Assembly (NCBI GenBank): GCA_001655205.1
Contig: LPNZ01001809.1
Location: 1-26,135 of the forward strand
Source: Lenisia limosa
Lineage: Eukaryota > Breviatea
Direction: 5' to 3'
DNA: 26,135 nt
The position numbers and the translations under genes are program-made. The notes under the pieces were generated by a model that saw only the letters and a list, made by a program, of their open reading frames with translations, did no database searches and was not told where the DNA came from. Below are positions 9,401-18,400 of the stretch, piece after piece (within the stretch, counting starts at the first letter, position 1; each line of letters starts with the position of its first letter).

Positions 9401-12400
9401 TCCAGCCTTGACGTCGGAAGAAATGAATAACTTTTTGGACAACATTCGACATGGTGCAGCAGCTTTGAAAGACAAAGTTGGGGAGGGGGGCTCTTGACAA
9501 CTTGCGATTTTAGTTATTGTTCTCCTAGACATTCATTAGTCCTCTGTCATTGTCAACTTGTTTTAATTACAGAGTAAGCTGTCACATATCGAAGACGTTG
9601 TTGGGCAGAGAGGAGGCTTCTACAGTGAATCCGACGATGCTATCCAAACAATGCAATGGGCGTTGGAGAGCAGCAGGTCCTTCGATGCTTTGAACAAAGC
9701 ACCAATACCCTTAGTAAACGGATGCAAACGGAAAGCAGCGAAATATGTATATTTATCATTTTGGGTTTTGAATCTAATACTCGTAGGTTCTCCCAAATGG
9801 TGGATTCATCAATGGAAGTCAAGTATCTGTAGGCCTTTCAGTCAATAGTTTTTGAGCTAAACTTGTATTCTCAGCAGTTATGTATTGCAGAGTATAAAAT
9901 ATACTATCATATAGCTTTTGATGCAGCTAAGCACTCACTCTGAAAGGTGTCAATGGTGTCATTCAACCCCAACAGTCAAGAGTTCTACACCCTCGATGGG
10001 AGTGAGCCTAACCAGCTTGCGGTATGGACAAGCACTTTATAGAAATTTGCTTTGTGATATGCCCTAATATGATGTTACCAGATTGTGTACACCGGCGTTT
10101 TTGTTGTTCAAGGTCCAGCGCCAATTGTACTGAAAGTCAGATCGTTCATTTCTGGGTACAGCGGGCTCTAACTGGTGCTGACAAATGGGCATTACTATTT
10201 ATCCTTCAAAATATTGTCTTTTGGGTAAATTTTAATGATCTTTAGGTCGGAGGAGTCAGATCTATTGGAACTTATTTTTGAATTTGAAGATGAAGAGGTT
10301 TCTTCTGAAGAATCAAGTGAGATGACACCAGTCCCGAAATAAGACTGAACTCCTCGTATTCCTCAACAACTTTCTAGATTGCCATTCCTTGATTTTTGCC
10401 TCTTTGTTGCCCACATTTTTAAAGGCCTTTTTAATGGGCATTAATGTTTTCCTCACAATTATTACCAAATTTGCCTGAGACAACATTATTTAATAATCTA
10501 CTCAGATTCTGGTACATCGCACTCCAGCTGGCTCTGGGTTCTTATCATATTCGTTGTCGCGTTTGTCACGTTCTTCTCTTTCCAGTATTGCAATTCAAGC
10601 AGGTTTGGTTATTTTGCTGAATTTTTATAAATATTGGTGTTGTCTAGTAGCTTACTACCTAGGGTTGAGTCTCGAGAAAGGGACTTGGTACTTCAGGCAC
10701 TATACACTTCTGTTTGGGTACCACAGGAAAACATTACCCTCTATCGGTATGATCAGGATTTTGTCTGAAACCACTCAATGTTGCAAGTATTACAATGCAG
10801 ACCATGTATGACGTTAGGTTCAACATTTGAGCGGTTCTCAAGCAGCCAATTTGAGCCTGTTGACGTTTCCTCATTTGTGCCAGTCACACCTTTCACCACC
10901 CCACTGAATAGTCCCGTGATTCCCCACCATTTAAATCTGTCTCTTGAGAGGTTCGCTCATCTCCGCTAGTTTAAGCTGTTGTGATGTGGCCATTTTAACT
11001 GACACCCTAGCACCAGTCTTCCTGCCTCAACTGCATTGATAGCGTACATTGTTGACAAAGGAATTCATTGGGCTATTCCCACACATTCTTCTATCTCACA
11101 GCGTGCTTTTGCCCTTAAGGTAGGGGTAATGCAAATATTGTATTACATCAACATATTTTTTTGCTACACTTTTTGTAATTCAATACAGTTGGCAGTCTAT
11201 CATAGTACACGGGTGTTAGATTCCTCACTAATCATCCCATCAAGTTTGACGATGATACCGGAGTGCCAATGGGCAATGGCAGGTTGGCATTCAAATTATT
11301 TAATATCCAACTTGTATATCTACAACCAATATTATTTACAATGACCTAAGGTGGATGTATTTTCCGTGATGGAAAGATGTATCGCGCCCCGGGTTCTGTG
11401 AGACAACGCAGTTTGAGACCGCAAAAACGTAGGCTTGGAACGTTAATGTGATTTCAAAGCAGGTTGAAATGTAAATTACTTGGCATGCCATTGCTAAAAT
11501 GTTTTAGTTATGAGTGGTAAACGATCATACAGTTTTGGTGACCTAGGGACTATCCCATTTCAACAAACTGTAGGCGTCATTCTTCTAGAACGTAAATCAC
11601 GTTTCATGAAGTTTTATATTATAAAACTTCTCACATAATCAAAATTATTTTCTTTTAAAATATCCAATTAGTTGTTAATACCGTTTTCAAGTCATAACCA
11701 ATTTAGATCAGAAAATCAGTTGATGATTTGGATATAGAAATGTTGGAATTAAGGCAAAAGCAAGAAAACCAACAAAGTCCACTACAACGTGAAATCCAAA
11801 AGCGTTTTGTTGAAGAATCGTTTTCAAGATATTCGGGGTCCAGTGGGGACAATGATACAGTTATGCAGCCGCCAGTACTCTATCCGAGACCACGACTGAA
11901 GCAATGGTGAAAAGGGAAAATAATTAACAACATGCAAGAAATGATTTGAACTGGAAATGTATCACATTTTCATATTTAGAGAGCCTTCCTTGTAACAATC
12001 TCAGTTCAACTGACTTTGAGACAAACAATGAGTTCTCAGCCAAGTTTTCTGGAGACTACGAGAGCAGAAGAAATGATTGCCCCAATGTTGACATTAGAAA
12101 TCTCGACACGTACATTCCACATGAGGAAAATTCCGTGTTGGTTGCTTTGTTTGTGGGTCGATTAAATAGATTATTATTCTATTTAAATTAATGAAATAGC
12201 TTTTGTATGGTTTAGCTTTGAAATTTCTCAAATATAATGCTATATTTTACTCTCCCGATGTCACTATTTTTACATCCAAGATACGTTTACTCTTCCGGAA
12301 TTACTCTTAATCACTACCTATCGCAGTATATTCTAACTCCCCGAGTGGTTTGTTGACATTGCTGCTTTACTAACGATAAGGCATGTTCCTTTATTCGTGA

Positions 12401-15400
12401 TGTTTGTCTGGCTTTTTCAGCAATTTCCAATCTCTCAAGTAATTCTCGACTATTGGTAGTTCCACCTGCTATGGTAAGTCTCTTTGTTGTCAAGAAAGTT
12501 GTTTTTCTACAACTACATTATGACTGATTCATTAATTTTGTTTAAATATTACTTGTCGAATAACAAGACTCCATAATTTACACACTCACTTTACGGCATA
12601 TTTTTCTATCTTAGCAATTCAGAACTTCTTTGTGTCTAATTCTAATGATGAAAATCCCCAAGTCCGCTTTTTCATGTGCCCTTCTGTCCTTAATGCATGT
12701 CTGCCATCAGAAAAAGAGAGTGTTGAACATAAATCAGGAAGGTAACTGTGAAAAGAAAACTTGTACCAACCTTCTTTGATATTACCAACAAACCTTTCAG
12801 TATTGTCACTCAAATGAGCACTTCATCAACCCCTATGGAGCAAATGGAAAGTGATCGCAGTCACACGTCATCTTATTATAGTGTTAGATCGTACGTTGGG
12901 GGATAACCCATCATTGGAGTTCAACTCATATGCGCTTTATTTTAAATTCTCCTTTTGATGACGAAGGGTTCAGTCTGAGGATATTCCAGTCGGTTGGATT
13001 GCCTCCCTTATTGATCTTGCCGAATTGGTAGGATGGTGAGAAGTAGCGGTTTTCTAAAAATTTTTTTATTATTTATTGTTCCATTTATTCCCCTTTTATC
13101 GCGTTTACACCATGTCAATGAAACAAAATAGATTAACTTTTCATTATTCCAAACATTTTCAAATAAAAACTCCTTAGATCGAAGACTCTGTCAACAATTG
13201 GTATAGTATGGAAGAAAGGCCTTCAACTGAATTTCGTGCTACTACCCAGGTCAGATAAAGTTTTTTTATTTCACAGAGTGCCATCAAGCTCACAAAACTA
13301 ACCAAGTTAGAAGCCGAATTGGGACATGTTCCTCTCCATTGCCAATACAATGACCAGTAACGCAAGTTTGCTGGAGGAGCAGGCTGCGTTGGAGGAGGAA
13401 GTGCGACATCGGACGTTGGAACTGACAAACTCCTACACGGCACTGAACAAAGAAGTGTGCTTTTACATAATGTTTTGTACAATGGTTGACAGTATTTTTC
13501 AATTTTGTCCTAATGTGAAAAAATAAAACATTCTATTGTGCTAATATAGGCTTCTTTGAAGAATATACAATATCAATCATGCTTAACTCCCAGATATCGC
13601 GGCGAATTGAAGCAGAGGACCAGGCAAGGCGCGCTGCTGGGGCTGTTCGTCAGTTCTTCGCTTCGTGGTTCCATGATATTAGGGCTCCTCTCACTGGTTG
13701 GTGCTAGAGTCTATATTGAATTACCATGATCAGACCCAATTTTATGAGTATCATTCTTTCATATTATCAGCTGTTCTTGGAACTGCGTCACTGTTGATTG
13801 AGGGGTCACTCGACAAGGAGCAAAGACCTCAGGTAGCTGGGGCTTCTCAACTGGCTTTTGCAATCAGATTAGTTACGAAAATAAACGCGTTATTATGACA
13901 AACACAATTGTTTTGTCGAATTCAGGATATTTCCCCTCTATCTTACTGAAATATAATCGTATCATTTTAGGTTTGATGCTTCAGGTTGAAATTGTACAGT
14001 CAGCTGGCCACTCCCTCCTCCATCTCCTCAATTCAGTTCTCGATGTATCGGCCATACAAGTCTGTCAAGATAAGTCAATACCATGATAACATACAAATGC
14101 ACCAAATGAATTCATTATACTTGGCCCGAATAGGTGCTTCTTTCTTAACCGTTCACAAATTTCTTTCTGTTTATTTCTTAGGCTGGAAGGATGAACGCTA
14201 ATATTCTTGAAAGCAAGCCATTCAGCCTCATCAACACGCTCAACGCCACGTTGAGCTCTTTAGCGTCACACGCACAGGTATTTTTCAATGTGTATCTTCT
14301 CAAAATAAAACAAATGAAAAACAGCAAATACAACAACCACAAATAGATTTATTTCCTAGTTCAAAGGGTTGCTCTTCCGCACACGAATTTCCTCAGATGT
14401 TGTACCTTTGATATGTCATGGTGATCCTCATCGGTTCAAGGAGGTAACGATGGTTCACGTCAGAAGAGTAACTCCTCCAGGTTTTAACCCATGTGGTTGG
14501 AAATGCTGTCAAGTTCACAATCTCGGGATGCGTAACGTTCACTGTTTCCACTGTGGGAATGCCTACTCTTTGCAGGTTTGGAGAGACTAATAAAAGGTTC
14601 ACTTATTTAGTCATCATTCCCCGAACGTATAAGGTTCACTTATTTAGTTTAGTCATCATTCCCCGAACGTACAAGGTTCACTTATTTAGTCATCATTCCC
14701 CGAACGTACAAGGTTTACTTATTTAGTCATCATTCCTCGAACGTACAAGGTTCACTTATTTAGTCATCATTCCCCGAACGTACAAGGTTCACTTATTNNN
14801 NNNNNNNAAACCAAACACTCTCATAACTTTGTACCATTTTTGGACACTCTGAAGCACACGTTCAGCATTTCTTCTGAAATACGTGATGTTCATGAGGTGG
14901 GTCTGATGAAGTACCAATTGAAACATACATTTTTTGCCAGTCTTTTTAATTATTCAGATTAACCTTATTGAAAAGGGGGATCGAATTGCAATCAAAAGTC
15001 AGCCCAATCCAACTATGGACAAGAACCGAAGCAATGTTTCAATTGTCAGAAGGGCAGTTTACTCATTATGAGACTGGGTTTCACTGTCTTTTATTTACTT
15101 TTTAGCCTTCCGACTTCAACCTCAGTGAGTGGCAAGAAAGTGGTTAAGTTTGTAAAAGAGGGCATGTATAGAAAAGGTCTTTCTTCGCATTTGTAAAACG
15201 ATTTCTCCTCACTATAATCGAATTGTGGCTACCAAAGTTTTTATATTTACTTACCATCATGATTATCTCAGGTCCTTGTGATGATGATGAAGTGGTAATA
15301 ACTGAAACTGAAACTAACGAGAAGCACGTGGTTTGGTTTAGATTCCAAGTAAGCGAGCGTCCAACAGCGATTTAATTATCATTCTGTAAACGTTGCTACA

Positions 15401-18400
15401 AACCAGTAATAAGAACTTCAAGTGTAATACAAATCTATTCCTGATCTGAACAATCAGGTGACCGACTCTGGTCCGGGCATTCATCCTGACAATATGTGCA
15501 AGTTGTTCCATCCGTTTGAAATGGTGTGGTTCTAATAAGCTGATGCCAATTTAGTCCTATATATTATATATGATATACTATATGTATATTTTCAAATTTC
15601 TCATTTAGTTTTTATGATTTTTCAATGTTATTGTATTGTTATAATGTTAATTATTAAAACGGCACAATAATTTCACAGGTAGATGAATCAGCCAGACAAG
15701 AACATGGTGGCTCTGGTCTGGGACTATCAATTTGCCAAGTGAGTTTAAGTAGAACACGCAACACTTCTGATGATGATGTGACTCTTTCAGCACCTTGTTG
15801 ATGTAATGGGGGGGCGGATCATGATCACTTCAACTGTGTCAGCGGGCTCGACCGTGACAGTTGACCTGCCCTTTCCCTGTACCGCACTAGTTGCACCGAT
15901 GTCCAATTATAACCACTCCAAAGTATGATCCGCTTTCAAATGTAGTTGCTTTAGAGATCTAACTTAATACACATACAACATTTCGCATGTGTCAAATCTA
16001 AAACTAAAAACGTCAATATATAGTAGATACTATCACATGAAGGCATACCAAACACTGAAACTCCTCTTGTTGTGTTTCACCACTTTCATCACACTCAGAT
16101 ATTTGTCATTGGAGGAGAACAGCCAAGTGAAGCCCCTGCACTGGCTACTTTCATCATTGGACTGTCTCGAGATGTAATGATGTTTCATGACGTAAGTAGG
16201 CTCTGCAATTGATGGTAATATCACTTTAGTTGCATAGCAATTTACTGTTTAGGTCAATGTAGCACTTCGGTCGTTGCAAGATGTGACCAGACCTTTACCA
16301 AAAACCATTTTCATCTGTATGGAAATTGTTCATCAAAGCGATCAGTGTTTGAATTGACGACTTACACCACAGTCCCATTTGGCAACATAATTAGACCTTC
16401 CTTAGCCGGGCGTCGCACCAGGTCAGTTCTTGATTTGCCTGCTCCTTGTATAATGTCTTGTTTTTTGTGAGTCATGACGTTCTTAGATCCAACACTAGCC
16501 TTCCGCCACCTGCTAGTCAATCTTGGACGTCAATGGCTTGTAACACAGCACAACTTGATATTTCGGGGGTCTTGATGCGATCAGTGGGGATGGATTAGAA
16601 AATGTCATTTTAGACAACTCAATTCTAAATGTTGTTACTCAATGATGTATAAGACAGTCTTGGAGTCTTGATACATTTCTCAAATGGCACTTCTTCAGTC
16701 GAGTTTATAAAATATAATGTTAACTATTCAGGCAAGAATACCCCCAATGAAAAAGGACACAGTGAGTTGAACAAACTGTTTGTTTGATTTGTGTTTACGC
16801 TTAATCTATTGTCATATTGTTGTTTCTGATTTAAATATTGCCTCCGCTATGTAAATGCAAGTCATATCCCTAGAGTTCCAACAATGACATTGGACTGCCC
16901 GGAAGCCCATACACTCATGACCCACCCCTGTCATTTGTGGACAAAGATGAAGATGATGAAGAGGAGGATGACAAAGTGGACCATGTATTTGGGACACAAA
17001 ATATCATATACTACTATATAACTATATATGCTCGATGTCCTAAACTATGTCGTTAATTCGAATTATTGTCGTTAATTCAATTNNNNNNNNNNTATCTAAC
17101 ATCATCAATGCTTCTCTACATCTATCTATGTATCTATGTGTAAACACCCCAGAAGTCTTCTCTACATGTATATAATATGTTAACACATTCCAGAAATCTT
17201 CTCTACATATATATATGTATATATATGCTCGATGTCCTAAACTATGTCGTTAATTCGAATTATTGTCGTTAATTCAATTNNNNNNNNNNNNNNNNNNNNN
17301 NNNNNNNNNNNNNNNNNNNNNNNNNNNNNNNNNNNAAAATTCGCGAGCGTGGCGCTAAAAAAAAAAAAAAAATTTCCACGATAAAGTGCTGATCTTGCAA
17401 AAAAAAACAGAAAAATTTTGAAAGGTTATATTTTTCTTTGTTTTCCTTCATAAACAAATAAAGTGTGTATATCTCAGAAATATATTACCTTTTTGAAGGG
17501 GAATAGCTGATTTGGCGACCGTAAATAATTAATGACATGAATTCGAAAAAACGACATAATTTTGGACCTTGAGCATATATATACAGTGGGCATCTATGAC
17601 ATGCCCTTTTTTAGACGAGTAATTGAACAAAAAAATTTACATTTTAACTGTGAAATGAAATACTTATCATATTGAAATCGGCACTAACAACTTTTATTCA
17701 AAACCACCGAATAGAAAAAATATCATATCATATGGTAATTATCTGGACTAGGTACGAAATAAGCATATGTTGTATACAGATTCAATATTCAGGGAACAGA
17801 ATCCACTCTTAAATGTATAGGCTGTCCGTTTAAAAAATGAGGAGTCTTTCAGCTCTATCGTAACCCCAACTGAGATCACCACTGATTTATATGGTAGGCC
17901 CAATTTTTGGCGTGTGTTGCTCTGGTCAAGTCATCAAATTGTCTATTGTTGTTTTTTAAGTACATATGTAGGCTTATACCCATTGTTGTTAAAAACTAGT
18001 TGTAAATGAGTCAGGTGACATCAAAGAACAAAGTCAATCCCTTGGATCAGAAACGCACTCTCCGAGCAAGGAGAAAAAAGTGCGATCCGAGGAACCTATC
18101 AGACATTCCGAGCCAGTTGTTTTTGCTACTACCGCCCAGTCTTCAACTCCGGGCACCTTTGGGGCTAATTGTCAAGTTGATCTGAAGTCTTCGTTTGTTA
18201 AAAAAGATGTATGAGTGATCTCTGTGATAGTTATAAGGAACAGATTTTTTGTATTAATCATCTAGACCGGCAAAAGAAATCATATACAACTGGAATTTGG
18301 TAGGGTTTTTTTTTTGAAAAAATAAACTACAATATATGTGAGATACTCGAGACAAATGAAAAAGTGTGAGAGTTCCTGAAATTTCATTTATATTTTCTAA

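Larger units (their letters stand above)
14360..15922 (+). other. HATPase_c kinase catalytic domain
   Basis: Exons 14360-14443, 14481-14575, about 14808-14896, 14958-15044, 15106-15142, 15272-15348, 15458-15523, 15679-15738 and 15791-15922. All ATP-binding boxes are present in order: N-box THVVGNAVKFT, G1 box VTDSGPGI, F-box LFHPFEM, G2 box HGGSGLGLSICQ, and the end strand MGGRIMITSTVSAGSTVTVD. The conserved residues indicate a functional kinase. The exon after the N-box starts in or next to an N gap, so its 5' boundary is not known. Confidence 0.87.

Noticed and set aside
9148-9497. The long continuous frame ending in KVGEGGS as an intronless small gene.
   Set aside because: It is an internal exon of the receptor gene: the frame enters from 9082 and leaves at a donor at 9477, with the next exon at 9573 continuing in phase.
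10317-10342. In-frame TAA at 10340-10342 as the end of a stand-alone solute-binding protein gene.
   Set aside because: A good donor at 10317 and an acceptor at 10505 join the acidic exon in frame to a clear transmembrane exon and on to the kinase. I keep the stop only as a possible alternative product.
14594-14797. CRISPR-like array.
   Set aside because: Copies are directly adjacent with no unique spacers, in a eukaryotic intron. It is a minisatellite.
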